From: JAGOBP01 sp964550855
GTDB taxonomy: Bacteria; Chloroflexota; Anaerolineae; Fen-1058
Direction of reading: 5' to 3'
Length of the DNA: 64,000 bases
Assembly (NCBI GenBank): GCA_964550855.1
Contig: CAZKBQ010000008.1
Location: 38,256-102,255, forward strand
Each line of letters begins with the position of its first letter. The first letter of the stretch is position 1. The notes below the pieces were generated by a model. That model did not search any database. It had not been told where the DNA came from and saw only the letters and a list, made by a program, of their open reading frames with translations. The translations under genes and the position numbers were made by a program. Positions 7,351 through 15,215 of the stretch are shown here, one piece after another.

Positions 7351-8511
7351 TCATGCCGCCTCGACGCTCAGCACCCGGCGCACAGCGTCAACCACTTTTT
7401 CCAGATCGCTTTGCTCGATGACCAGCGGCGGCAGGAAGCGCATGACCGTCAAACCGGCGGGCAAAGCCAGCACGCCATGCTTCATCAATTCCTGCAGATA
7501 CGGCGTGACTTTCTGCTTCAATTCGATGCCGATCATCAGGCCAAGGCCGCGCACTTCGCGGATGAGCGGCGATTGGATCTGCTGCAGCTGATCGAGAAAC
7601 CATGCGCCCAGTTCCGCGGCCCGATCGGCCAGCTGCTGCGTCTCGATGAAGTCGATCGCGGCCAGCGACGCCGCGCACGCCAGCGGATTGCCGCCGAACG
7701 TGGAGCCGTGCACCTGCGCCGGCAGCGCGCCGAGGCGCTCGCCGATCAGGGTCGCCCCCATCGGCACGCCGCCCGCCATCGATTTGGCCAGGCACAGCAG
7801 ATCGGGTTGCAGGCCGTAGTGTTGAAACGCGAACATCCTGCCCGTGCGCCCAAAGCCCGTCTGCACCTCGTCGAGGATCAACAGCGCGCCGCGCTCGCGG
7901 CACAGTTCCTGCGCCTTGCACAGGAACTCGCTCGTCCCCGGCCGCACGCCGCCTTCACCCTGCACAACTTCCAGCAAAACGGCAGCTGTTTTGAAATCGA
8001 TCGCTTCATCCAGCGCGGCTGTATCGTTGTATGTGAGGTGGCTGAAATCCGGCACGAGCGGCTCAAACGGTTCGCGATATTTCTTCTCCCATGTCGCCGA
8101 CAACGCCCCATACGTGCGCCCGTGAAAGGCCCGCATCGCCGCGACGACGCCCGTGCGTTTGGTGGCCAATCGGGCAAACTTGATCGCCGCTTCAACCGCT
8201 TCGGTGCCTGAGTTTGACAGGAACACGCGCGGCATCCCCGTGATCGACGTGATCTTCTGCTCTAATTCGGCGCGCCGATCGTTGTAGAACATCTCCGGGC
8301 ACGTGATCAACGCCTGCGCCTGCTGCGCAATCGCCGCCGCCACCTGCGGATTGGCATGGCCCACGTTCACTGAGCCTTGTCCGCCCACGCAGTCGATGTA
8401 TTCGTGGCCGTCGCTGTCCCACACGTGCGCGCCCGCGCCCCGCACCAGCGCGATGGGGCGCTTGGTGTAAACACCGGAAGTCGTTTGATCTTCGAGTTGT
8501 TGGATGGTCAT
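7351..8511 (-). CDS. lysJ: [LysW]-aminoadipate semialdehyde transaminase
   Basis: A class III PLP aminotransferase that aminates the LysW-bound semialdehyde, using glutamate, to LysW-lysine (or LysW-ornithine). It shows SGVYTKRPIALVRGAG, DCVGGQGSVNVGHANP, NSGTEAVEAAIKFAR, AFHGRTYGALSAT, ILDEVQTGFGRTG, the PLP-lysine motif CLAKSMAGGVPMGA and GSTFGGNPLACAA. The ATG at 8511 gives 386 aa. The upstream frame is repeat-derived and was excluded. ArgD is the closest alternative; clustering with lysW-Z decides for LysJ, and dual use is likely. Confidence 0.9.
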   Translation of the reverse strand: MTIQQLEDQTTSGVYTKRPIALVRGAGAHVWDSDGHEYIDCVGGQGSVNVGHANPQVAAAIAQQAQALITCPEMFYNDRRAELEQKITSITGMPRVFLSNSGTEAVEAAIKFARLATKRTGVVAAMRAFHGRTYGALSATWEKKYREPFEPLVPDFSHLTYNDTAALDEAIDFKTAAVLLEVVQGEGGVRPGTSEFLCKAQELCRERGALLILDEVQTGFGRTGRMFAFQHYGLQPDLLCLAKSMAGGVPMGATLIGERLGALPAQVHGSTFGGNPLACAASLAAIDFIETQQLADRAAELGAWFLDQLQQIQSPLIREVRGLGLMIGIELKQKVTPYLQELMKHGVLALPAGLTVMRFLPPLVIEQSDLEKVVDAVRRVLSVEAA

Positions 8512-8582
8512 TGTAGATTGCCGATTTCTGAATGCTGATTTGGAGTTGTTGATCGTGATTGTCGTAATCAACAATCAGCAAT
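8512..8582. repeat. GATT-word repeat between lysZ and lysJ
   Basis: Words such as GTAGATTGCCGATTTCTGAA, GCTGATTTGG and CAACAATCAGCAATCAGGA fill the gap. The two halves are partly complementary (TTGTTGATCGTGATTG with CAATCAACAATCAG-type words), so the transcript could fold into a hairpin. Confidence 0.6.
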
Positions 8583-9385
8583 CAGGAGATGACAGTACCT
8601 TTGCCCGCCAGCGCACCTTCAATCGGATGCTCAATTCGCCCATCGGCAAACACCACCTTGCCCACGCCCAATTGCAGCGCCTCGCTCGCGCCCAGCACCT
8701 TCTTCTTCATGCGGCCTTCCGCAAAGTCCAGCGATTGCTCAACGCGCGCTTTGTCGATATGCGCGATCACCGTCGATTCATCAGGGAAACTGCGCATCAA
8801 GCCCGGCACGTTCGACAGGATGATCAACTGTTCGGCCTGCACCGCGCCGGCCACCATTGCCGCCGCGCGATCGGCATCCACGTTCAGCGCCACGCCTTCC
8901 GGCGAGATCGCCAGCGGCGCGATGACGGGCACATAACCGGCCCCGAGCAGCAAGTTGAGCAGGCCGCCGTTTACCGACTCGATCTTGCCGGTGTAATCAT
9001 CGCGCAAAATGCGCTGCCTGCCGTTCTCCACAATGCGGATCGAATCCTTGCGCCTGGCCACCATCAGCCGTCCATCGACGCCCGACAGCCCGCAGGCATT
9101 CACGCCCGCCTGCTGCAACTTCTCCACGAGGATTGTGTTGATCTTGCCCGAAGTCACCATCGCGAAGATTTCCAGCGTCGCGCGATCGGTATAGCGGCTG
9201 GTGAAGCCCGACACCGCCGTGACAAAGCGCGGCGGATGGCCCAACTGTTCCGAGATCGCGTTCGTCTCCCCGGAGCCGCCATGCACCACAATCAACTGCT
9301 GCCCCGCCTTCACCTGCGCGGCTACATCCGCAATCACTGCGTCGATGTTCACGCCGGTTGTTCCACCGATTTTTACAACGATCAT
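8582..9385 (-). CDS. lysZ: [LysW]-aminoadipate/glutamate kinase
   Basis: An amino-acid kinase family enzyme that phosphorylates the LysW-bound side chain. The N-terminus MIVVKIGGTTG is the phosphate-binding start of ArgB-like kinases. VVHGGSGETN, GVNACGLSGVDGRL, NVDADRAAAMVAGAV, ILSNVPGLM and GRMKKKVLGASEA are also typical. The ATG at 9385 has GAAGGA 9 nt upstream; the 267-aa length is normal. A longer frame upstream reads through a repeat element (it spells NHEGHEEHE) and was rejected. Confidence 0.92.
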   Translation of the reverse strand: MIVVKIGGTTGVNIDAVIADVAAQVKAGQQLIVVHGGSGETNAISEQLGHPPRFVTAVSGFTSRYTDRATLEIFAMVTSGKINTILVEKLQQAGVNACGLSGVDGRLMVARRKDSIRIVENGRQRILRDDYTGKIESVNGGLLNLLLGAGYVPVIAPLAISPEGVALNVDADRAAAMVAGAVQAEQLIILSNVPGLMRSFPDESTVIAHIDKARVEQSLDFAEGRMKKKVLGASEALQLGVGKVVFADGRIEHPIEGALAGKGTVIS

Positions 9386-9399
9386 GAATTCAGTCCTTC

Positions 9400-9575
9400 G
9401 GGCAATCTTCGGTGTGTCATTCCGAGTCGCACGCTTTTGCGACGAGGAATCGCTATTCCCACCTACCCCGTTGTCAACCACCAGTTGAGATTCTTCGCGC
9501 CTTGCGGCGCTCAGAACGACACTTCCAATTTCGTGCTCTTCGTGTCCTTCGTGGTTAAACGGGATGTAACCCCGG
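9400..9575. repeat. Imperfect inverted-repeat element between lysY and lysZ
   Basis: Outer arms read GTCATTCCGAGTCGCACGCT and GCGGCGCTCAGAACGAC with AGGAATC / GAGATTC inside, the pattern of widely seen GTCATTCCGAG...CTCAGAATGAC-type elements. A second tract, CGTGCTCTTCGTGTCCTTCGTGG, is a word repeat overlapping the lysY 3' end. Nothing here looks coding. Confidence 0.6.
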
Positions 9576-10586
9576 AAACTCCAGCCCGGTCGTCTCCTCA
9601 AACCCGCACATGAGGTTCATCGCCTGCACGGCGCTGCCTGCCGCGCCTTTCATCAGGTTATCGATCGCAGCCAGCGAGACCACCCGTCCCGTGCGCGCAT
9701 CGAGATCAAAGCCCACGTCCGCATAGTTCGACCCGGCCAGAATCTTGGGGTCGGGCACGCGATGGATGCCGGTCTTGTCCTTCACGATACGCACGAACGG
9801 CTCGGCATTGTACGCGGCCCGATAAGCTTTCCACAGATCCTTCTCGGCCACACCCGGTTTCACAAAGGCGTGCGCCGCCGCCAGCACGCCGCGCACCAGC
9901 TCAACCGCCGTCATGCTGAGATGAACGTCATCCAGCCCAAGTTCCTGAATCACCTCGGCGGTGTGGCGATGGCCGGTCGGGGCGTAGGCGCGCACCGAAT
10001 GGCTCTTCTCAGGATGATGCGAGCCGGGGTTCACACTCGCGCCGCCTTCTGACGAGCCGGTTTTTACATCGACGATGATCGGCTTGTCGAGATCGAGCAG
10101 GTTCGCCTTCACCAACGGCAGCAGCGCCAGGATCGAGGCCGTGGCATTGCAGCCCACGCCGCTGATGCGAGTTGCCGTCTTCATCGCCTCGCGCTGCACT
10201 TCCGGCAGTCCGTACACAAACGAACCCAGGTACTGTGGCGCGGTGTGATCGTGCCCGTACCAGTGTTTGTACAACGCTGCGTCCTTCAGGCGAAAATCCG
10301 CCGACAAATCCACGATCTTCGGCGCGAGGCTCAGATACTGCTTGATGTGCTTCTGCGCCTCGCCGTGCGGCAGCGCCAGAAACAGCACATCGCACGGCTG
10401 CACTTGATCGCGCGCCGTGAATTGCAGCTGCGTCCGCTTGCGCAGGTTCGGATGCTGCTGGTACACATACTCGCCCGCGTGACTCTCCGACGTGACCTGC
10501 GCCACCTCAACGTGCGGATGAAACAGCAGCAGGCGCAGCAGCTCGCCGCCGGTATAGCCCGACGCGCCGACGATCGACACCTTCAT
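9555..10586 (-). CDS. lysY: [LysW]-aminoadipyl phosphate reductase
   Basis: An NADPH-dependent reductase of the ArgC family that turns the LysW-bound acyl phosphate into the semialdehyde. The Rossmann start MKVSIVGASGYTGGELLRLL, ALPHGEAQKHI, LSADFRL, the catalytic-cysteine motif SGVGCNATASILALLPL and the HRHTAEV segment are visible. The ATG at 10586 overlaps the lysX stop (10583), which indicates coupling. The length of 343 aa is normal. Confidence 0.93.
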   Translation of the reverse strand: MKVSIVGASGYTGGELLRLLLFHPHVEVAQVTSESHAGEYVYQQHPNLRKRTQLQFTARDQVQPCDVLFLALPHGEAQKHIKQYLSLAPKIVDLSADFRLKDAALYKHWYGHDHTAPQYLGSFVYGLPEVQREAMKTATRISGVGCNATASILALLPLVKANLLDLDKPIIVDVKTGSSEGGASVNPGSHHPEKSHSVRAYAPTGHRHTAEVIQELGLDDVHLSMTAVELVRGVLAAAHAFVKPGVAEKDLWKAYRAAYNAEPFVRIVKDKTGIHRVPDPKILAGSNYADVGFDLDARTGRVVSLAAIDNLMKGAAGSAVQAMNLMCGFEETTGLEFPGLHPV

Positions 10587-11521
10587 GGCGTGTCCACCTC
10601 GACCGGCAGTGGCTCGTTCCACGGTTGAAACGCCGGGTGCTGGAACAACAGCGGGGTGAAGCCCTCAGCGGCTTTTTTTCGGGCCACCGACAGCGTGTAA
10701 TCGACGATCATGCCGGGGATGTCCACGCCCGTCGTCGGCACAGTCGTGTGGAACTCCATCGTGTGATTGACCTCATTCACCAGATAACCGCGCTGCGGAT
10801 CTTCCAGCACATCAATCGCCAGCACGCCGCCGCCCACCGCTTTGGCCGCCGCGATGCAAATGGCGTTCAGCGCCGGCGTCACCGGGCACACCAGGCCCTG
10901 CCCGCCGCGCGCCGTATTCGTGATCCAGTGCGGCGACGTGCGATAGATCGCGCACACCGTTTCATCGCCCACCACAAAAGCGCGGATGTCGCGGCCCGGC
11001 TTGGTGATGAACTCCTGAATGTAGAAAATCGAATGCTGATACGACCCCAGCGTCTCTTTGTGTTCCAAAATCGCTTCGGCCGCTTCCCGATCGTTGATCT
11101 TCGACAACAGGCGCCCCCACGAGCCGACCACCGGCTTCAACACCACCGGATACCCCATCTCTTCAATCGCGTCGAGCGCGCTTTCCGGCGTAAAGGCGAT
11201 CTTCACCCGGGGCTGCGGCACACGCGCCTTCTCCAGCATCAGCGTCGTCGTCAGTTTGTCGCCGCAGATCGCCGCCACCTGCGAATCGTTGACGGTGGGC
11301 ACCCCCCACGAATTCAGAATCTGCGTCGCGTACAGTCCGCGCGCAAACGAGATGCTGCGCTCCAGCACCGCGTCGTACTGCTGCCAGTGCTCGCGCTGCG
11401 TGATGTCGAACTTGATCTCGCGATCATCCAGCCGGTCGTAGTCGACGCCGCGCTTGTCCAGCGCCTCAAACAGCCACTTTTCCTCCACGCGCACGCGCGA
11501 GAGCAACACGCCTATTTTCAT
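10583..11521 (-). CDS. lysX: [LysW]-aminoadipate (or glutamate) ligase, ATP-grasp
   Basis: It attaches the amino group of alpha-aminoadipate (LysX) or glutamate (ArgX) to the C-terminal glutamate of LysW, using ATP. The RimK/LysX-type ATP-grasp fold is shown by MKIGVLLSRVRVEEKWLF, DRLDDREIKFD, ICGDKLTTTLMLEKA, YPVVLKPVVGSWGRLLSKI, YIQEFITKPGRDIRAFVVG and YLVNEVNHTMEFHTT. At 312 aa the length is somewhat longer than average. It lies 2 nt after lysW and overlaps lysY. Only one LysX/ArgX is present in this cluster, which also carries argG and argH, so one enzyme may accept both substrates. Confidence 0.92.
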   Translation of the reverse strand: MKIGVLLSRVRVEEKWLFEALDKRGVDYDRLDDREIKFDITQREHWQQYDAVLERSISFARGLYATQILNSWGVPTVNDSQVAAICGDKLTTTLMLEKARVPQPRVKIAFTPESALDAIEEMGYPVVLKPVVGSWGRLLSKINDREAAEAILEHKETLGSYQHSIFYIQEFITKPGRDIRAFVVGDETVCAIYRTSPHWITNTARGGQGLVCPVTPALNAICIAAAKAVGGGVLAIDVLEDPQRGYLVNEVNHTMEFHTTVPTTGVDIPGMIVDYTLSVARKKAAEGFTPLLFQHPAFQPWNEPLPVEVDTP

Positions 11522-11523
11522 GG

Positions 11524-11691
11524 CTATTCTCCCCAGTCCTCTTCTTCCATCGGCGCCAGCGCCACCGTCAACGGCTCAAGCGAAGTCACTTCCAGATCGA
11601 CGCCGCAGTCCGGGCACACCACAATCTCGCCCTCCACCACGTCCTTCAGATTCAGATCGGCGTCGCATTCCGGGCACTTTACTGTGTTCAT
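11524..11691 (-). CDS. lysW: Amino-group carrier protein LysW
   Basis: A 55-aa acidic carrier. The N-terminal zinc ribbon has two CPxC pairs (VKCPECDADL and VVCPDCGVDL). The C-terminus ends in the invariant EDWGE, whose last Glu carries the substrate. GGAGG lies 7 nt before the ATG at 11691. It is followed two bases after its stop by lysX. It protects the amino group and presents intermediates to LysX, LysZ, LysY, LysJ and LysK. Confidence 0.97.
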   Translation of the reverse strand: MNTVKCPECDADLNLKDVVEGEIVVCPDCGVDLEVTSLEPLTVALAPMEEEDWGE

Positions 11692-11749
11692 GATTCAATT
11701 CCTCCGATTGATGGTCAGTTGTCGGCAAAGTCAAACGCCCTTCGCCGGC

Positions 11750-11805
11750 CGTCACGTTTTACGCATTACGTTTTACGCATTACGTTTTACGTTTCACGCC
11801 TCACA
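11750..11805. repeat. ACGTTTTACGCATT repeat between argH and lysW
   Basis: Tandem ACGTTTTACGCATT 14-mers (two and a half copies) end in the TTTCACGCCTCAC word shared with other gaps. The tract runs into the 3' end of argH, whose last codons it encodes. Confidence 0.7.
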
Positions 11806-13166
11806 AGAAACCGTCTCGCTTCTTCGATCTGCGCCTGCACGGCGAGTGAACCCGTCCCGCCCGTGACGCTGCGTCGCTCGATTGCCGCCTCAAAATCAAA
11901 CACGCTCGTTACTGCTTCGTCAAAAACGGGGTGAATCGCCTGCAATTCGGTCAGCGGCAATTGATCCAGTTTGATCCCCAACTCGATCGCGCGCCGCACG
12001 GCCCGGCCGGTGATCGCATGCGCCTCGCGGAACGGCACGCCGCGCGCCACGAGATAATCGGCCAGATCAGTCGCCAGCAGCGCCGGATCGAGCGCGGCCT
12101 GCATCCGATCGGCCTTCACGCTCAACGTGCGGATTGCGCCGGCTGTCACCGGCAGCACCGTCAGCAGCGTCTCCGCCGCCGCAAACACCGCCGGCTTGTC
12201 CTCCTGCAAATCCTTGTCATACGCCGATGGCAAGCCCTTCAACGTCGCCAGCAGGCCGGTCAGGTGGCCGATCAGCGTGCCCGCCTGGCCGCGCGCCAGT
12301 TCCAGCGTGTCGGGATTCTTCTTCTGCGGCATCAGACTCGATCCCGTCGAGAAGGCATCGGCCAGTTCGACGAAGCCGTATTCCGCCGTCGAATACACAA
12401 TCAGCGCTTCGGCCAGCTTCGACAGGTGCACGCCGATCAGGGCCGCCACAAACACAAACTCGGCGGCAAAATCCCGATCGGATACGGCATCCAGACTGTT
12501 CGCCGAGACGCCGTTAAAACCGAGTTCGTGCGCCAGCCATTCGCGATCGATCGGAAACGGCGCGCCCGCCAGCGCACCCGCGCCCAGCGGCAGCACGGCG
12601 GTGCGCGTCCGCGCCTGCGCCAACCGCTCGCGATCGCGCGCCAGCGGCCAGAAGTGCGACAACCACCAGTGACTCAGCAGGATCGGCTGCGCGCGCTGGA
12701 AGTGCGTATAGCCGGGCAGCCTGATCGACCAATCGATTTCTGCGCGATTCACCAACGTGGCTTGCAGTTCATGTAACGCACGGTCGATCTGATCGATCGC
12801 GCCCATCAGCCACAATCGAAAATCGGTTGCCACCTGATCGTTCCGGCTGCGCCCGGTGTGCAGCTTGCCTGCCACCGGCCCGACGATCTCGCCCAGCCGC
12901 CGTTCCACCAGCGAGTGAATGTCCTCGTCGCCGGTGTCGAACTTCAGGTGGCCGCTGTGAATCTCGTCCAGAATCTTGTGCAGCCCAAAGACGATCTGCG
13001 CCGAGTCGTCCATGGACAGGACTTTGGCGCGCGACAGCGCCTGCGCCCACGCGATCGAGCCGCGCACATCGACCTCGGCCAGCCGCCAGTCGAACGGCAG
13101 CGAGTTGTTCAACTTCGCCGCCAGTTCGTTGAGATTCTCGGTAAACCGTCCGCCCCAGAGAGCCAT
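11787..13166 (-). CDS. argH: Argininosuccinate lyase
   Basis: It cleaves argininosuccinate to arginine and fumarate, the last step of arginine synthesis. N-terminus MALWGGRFTENLNELAAKLN, substrate motifs LHTGRSRNDQVATD and LPGYTHFQRAQP, and the fumarase/aspartase signature GSSLMPQKKNPD are intact. The 459-aa length is typical. It lies between argG and lysW in the same direction, separated from each by word-like repeats rather than a terminator. Confidence 0.96.
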   Translation of the reverse strand: MALWGGRFTENLNELAAKLNNSLPFDWRLAEVDVRGSIAWAQALSRAKVLSMDDSAQIVFGLHKILDEIHSGHLKFDTGDEDIHSLVERRLGEIVGPVAGKLHTGRSRNDQVATDFRLWLMGAIDQIDRALHELQATLVNRAEIDWSIRLPGYTHFQRAQPILLSHWWLSHFWPLARDRERLAQARTRTAVLPLGAGALAGAPFPIDREWLAHELGFNGVSANSLDAVSDRDFAAEFVFVAALIGVHLSKLAEALIVYSTAEYGFVELADAFSTGSSLMPQKKNPDTLELARGQAGTLIGHLTGLLATLKGLPSAYDKDLQEDKPAVFAAAETLLTVLPVTAGAIRTLSVKADRMQAALDPALLATDLADYLVARGVPFREAHAITGRAVRRAIELGIKLDQLPLTELQAIHPVFDEAVTSVFDFEAAIERRSVTGGTGSLAVQAQIEEARRFLVRRET

Positions 13167-13240
13167 TTTAGATTTCTGATTTAAGATTGCAGATTGCTGA
13201 TTTCAATTGCTCAATCTACAATCTGCCATCTGCCATCAGT
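13167..13240. repeat. GATT/AATC word repeat between argG and argH
   Basis: Words AGATTTCTGATTTAAGATTGC, AGATTGCTGATTTC and their complements CAATCTACAATCTGCCATCT and GCCATCAG fill the gap. The complementary halves could form a long imperfect stem on RNA. Confidence 0.65.
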
Positions 13241-14504
13241 CTCGCTTGAACACCGAGTAATCGGGTTCTGCATACCGGCTCTGCCCCTGCTCCGCCACGT
13301 CCATCATCGCCCGCACCTTCACCGGCAGGCTGAACAACTTGATGAAGCCCTCGGCGTCGCTCTGGTCGTACACGTCCTCCTGCCCAAAGGTCGCGAAGTC
13401 CTCGCGGTACAGGCTGTACGGGCTCTTGCGCCCGGCGATGATGACGTTGCCCTTGTACAGCTTCAGCCGCACCAGCCCGCCCACGTTGACCTGCGTCTTA
13501 TCGATGAAGGCGTCCAGCGCCTCGCGCAGCGGCGTGAACCACTGGCCGTTGTACACCAGCTCGGCGTAGCGCTGCGCGATCACGTCCTTGTAGTGCAGCG
13601 TGTCGCGATCGAGCGTGATCGATTCCAGTTCGCGGTGCGCAGCCAGCAGAATCGTGCCGCCGGGCGTCTCGTACACGCCGTGCGACTTCATGCCCACCAG
13701 CCGGTTCTCCACCAGATCGACGCGGCCGATGCCGTGCTTGCCGCCGATGGCATTCAGCGTCTCCACGATCTGATAGGGCGATAACTTCTGCCCGTTCACC
13801 GCGACGGGATAGCCGTTTTCAAACTCGATCTCCACGTATTCCGGCTCGTCGGGCGCGTTTTCCGGCGAGACGCTGAGCACGTACATGCTCTCTTCCGGCT
13901 CGATCCACGGGTCTTCCAGCAGGCCGCCTTCGTGCGAGATGTGCCACAAATTGCGGTCGCGGCTGTAGATCGATTTCTCCGTGGCCGTCACCGGCACATT
14001 GTGCGCGCGGGCATATTCCAGCGCGTCCTGCCGGGAGCGGATGTTCCACTCGCGCCACGGCACGATGGCCTTGAGGCGCGGATCGAGCGCGATGTACGTC
14101 GATTCGAACCGCACCTGATCGTTGCCCTTGCCCGTACAGCCGTGCGCGCAGGCATCGGCCCCTTCTTCGTGCGCGATCATGACCTGATGTTTGGCGATCA
14201 ACGGTCGGGCCACCGAAGTGCCCAGCAGATATTTCCGCTCGTACACTGCGCCCGAGCGCATCAGCGGAAACAAATACTCGGCGGCGAACTCGTCACGCAG
14301 GTCCTTGACGATCAACTTGCTGGCGCCGCTGGCCAGCGCTTTGGCTTCCAATCCCGACAGTTCCTCGCCCTGCCCCACGTCGGCGCAGAAGCAGATCACC
14401 TCGCAGTCGTAGTTTTCACGCAGCCACGGCACGATCACCGACGTATCCAGCCCGCCGGAATAAGCCAGCACCACCTTCTTGACCTTCGGTTTCGACTTGG
14501 ACAT
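13236..14504 (-). CDS. argG: Argininosuccinate synthase
   Basis: It joins citrulline and aspartate using ATP. The PP-loop VVLAYSGGLDTSVIVPWL, CFCADVGQGEEL, HGCTGKGNDQVRFE and YAELVYNGQWFTPLRE are diagnostic. The ATG at 14504 has AGGAGG 5-6 nt upstream; the longer frame would run through the attenuator stem and was rejected. The 422-aa length is a little above average. It is the first structural gene of the Arg/LysW cluster. Confidence 0.96.
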   Translation of the reverse strand: MSKSKPKVKKVVLAYSGGLDTSVIVPWLRENYDCEVICFCADVGQGEELSGLEAKALASGASKLIVKDLRDEFAAEYLFPLMRSGAVYERKYLLGTSVARPLIAKHQVMIAHEEGADACAHGCTGKGNDQVRFESTYIALDPRLKAIVPWREWNIRSRQDALEYARAHNVPVTATEKSIYSRDRNLWHISHEGGLLEDPWIEPEESMYVLSVSPENAPDEPEYVEIEFENGYPVAVNGQKLSPYQIVETLNAIGGKHGIGRVDLVENRLVGMKSHGVYETPGGTILLAAHRELESITLDRDTLHYKDVIAQRYAELVYNGQWFTPLREALDAFIDKTQVNVGGLVRLKLYKGNVIIAGRKSPYSLYREDFATFGQEDVYDQSDAEGFIKLFSLPVKVRAMMDVAEQGQSRYAEPDYSVFKRD

Positions 14505-14520
14505 GGGGCCTCCTGAGCCA

Positions 14521-14550
14521 AATAAAAACGCCCGCCGGGTGGGCGGGCGT
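14521..14550 (-). terminator. Attenuator terminator upstream of argG
   Basis: On the minus strand CGCCCGCC and GGCGGGCG form an 8-bp GC stem with a 5-nt loop, followed by TTTTTATTT. It ends 17 nt before the argG start codon and lies downstream of the promoter and leader peptide, so it should regulate read-through into argG. Confidence 0.75.
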
Positions 14551-14585
14551 TTGCGATTTACGAGCGACGTTGCTTCAGGTCTCAC

Positions 14586-14660
14586 TCAAGCGCGAACAAC
14601 CGACCTTCCCGGTGGGGAAGACGGGCCACGCTTAGAACGGGGGCTGACCTGAACGAACAT
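14586..14660 (-). CDS. Putative arginine leader peptide (24 aa) of the argG operon
   Basis: The ATG at 14660 opens a 24-codon frame starting MFVQVSPRSKRGPSS and ending GRSVVRA. Four arginines are spread along it (CGT, CGT, AGG, CGC). It stops 36 nt upstream of a strong terminator hairpin and begins about 30 nt after a promoter. The ribosome-binding site is weak (GATGATGA). It contains a CTTCCC/GGGAAG stem that could act as a pause or antiterminator arm. The role is inferred from composition and layout. Confidence 0.5.
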   Translation of the reverse strand: MFVQVSPRSKRGPSSPPGRSVVRA

Positions 14661-14688
14661 TGTCATCATCGGTTTTCCATCATTGAAC

Positions 14689-14723
14689 GTGTACAATTTT
14701 ACACAGCCCACCAGGAGCGTCAA
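14689..14723 (-). promoter_or_regulatory. Promoter and palindromic operator candidate for argG
   Basis: On the minus strand TTGACG (14723-14718), a 16-bp spacer and TAAAAT (14701-14696) form a promoter. The -10 box lies in a near-perfect 16-bp palindrome, GTGTACAATTTTACAC on the plus strand (14689-14704), a possible repressor site. It does not match a classical ARG box. Confidence 0.6.
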
Positions 14724-14784
14724 CCGTCAATCTGCACATCATTGGCGCGCGGGGGCTTGGCTATTGTGGACAAGTTCGGGCCGT

Positions 14785-15192
14785 TTAGCGCGGCGGCTCA
14801 GTCAACGAGGCCCGCCACGCCGGCGATTTGTGGACGTGCACCACCTGCCACCGCTCGCCCTGGCGGATCAACACGCGGCTTTCGTTGTGCGTGCGATGCT
14901 CCACGCCGTTCTCGCGCGCGAGGCTCAGCATAAAGGTGTAACTCACAATGGCCGTGTCGCCGTAAATTTGAAGGCGCGGCTCCAGGAGATCGTAGCGATA
15001 GCCTTGATTGGCACCCGACCAGTTGTGCTCGATCATGAAGGCATGAAAGTCCAGCCCGTCCAGGCGGTGCGGCGTGACGAACCATTCGTACAACGAGAGT
15101 TCGGGGCTGGTCGTCTCGGCGTAGGTCGCGGCATCCTGTTCAAAGATGCTCCTCAGATGGCGGTGCAGCGTGTCCCAGATGGCCTGTTCCAT
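14785..15192 (-). CDS. NTF2-like / SnoaL-type protein
   Basis: A 135-aa protein beginning MEQAIWDTLHRHLRSIFEQD, with a cone-fold pattern: an N-terminal helix, LYEWFVTPHRLDG, and the late strands IVSYTFMLSL, ESRVLIRQGERWQVVHVHKS. This resembles the calcium/calmodulin kinase II association-domain and DUF4440 group, where WQVVHVHxS is common. The enzyme or binding function is unknown. GGAG lies upstream of the ATG. It follows the DUF4352-type gene after 23 bp, probably in one transcript from 16481. Confidence 0.7.
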   Translation of the reverse strand: MEQAIWDTLHRHLRSIFEQDAATYAETTSPELSLYEWFVTPHRLDGLDFHAFMIEHNWSGANQGYRYDLLEPRLQIYGDTAIVSYTFMLSLARENGVEHRTHNESRVLIRQGERWQVVHVHKSPAWRASLTEPPR

Positions 15193-15215
15193 GCGATCGT
15201 TCTCCGTAAGAATAC

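Noticed and set aside
9386..9601. N-terminal extension of lysZ with NHEGHEEHE
   Set aside because: This peptide is the translation of a non-coding intergenic repeat; the ATG at 9385 has a good ribosome-binding site and the family N-terminus.
14505..14720. T-box riboswitch upstream of argG
   Set aside because: No T-box sequence (GGTGGNACCGCG) was found. A leader peptide plus terminator explains the region better.
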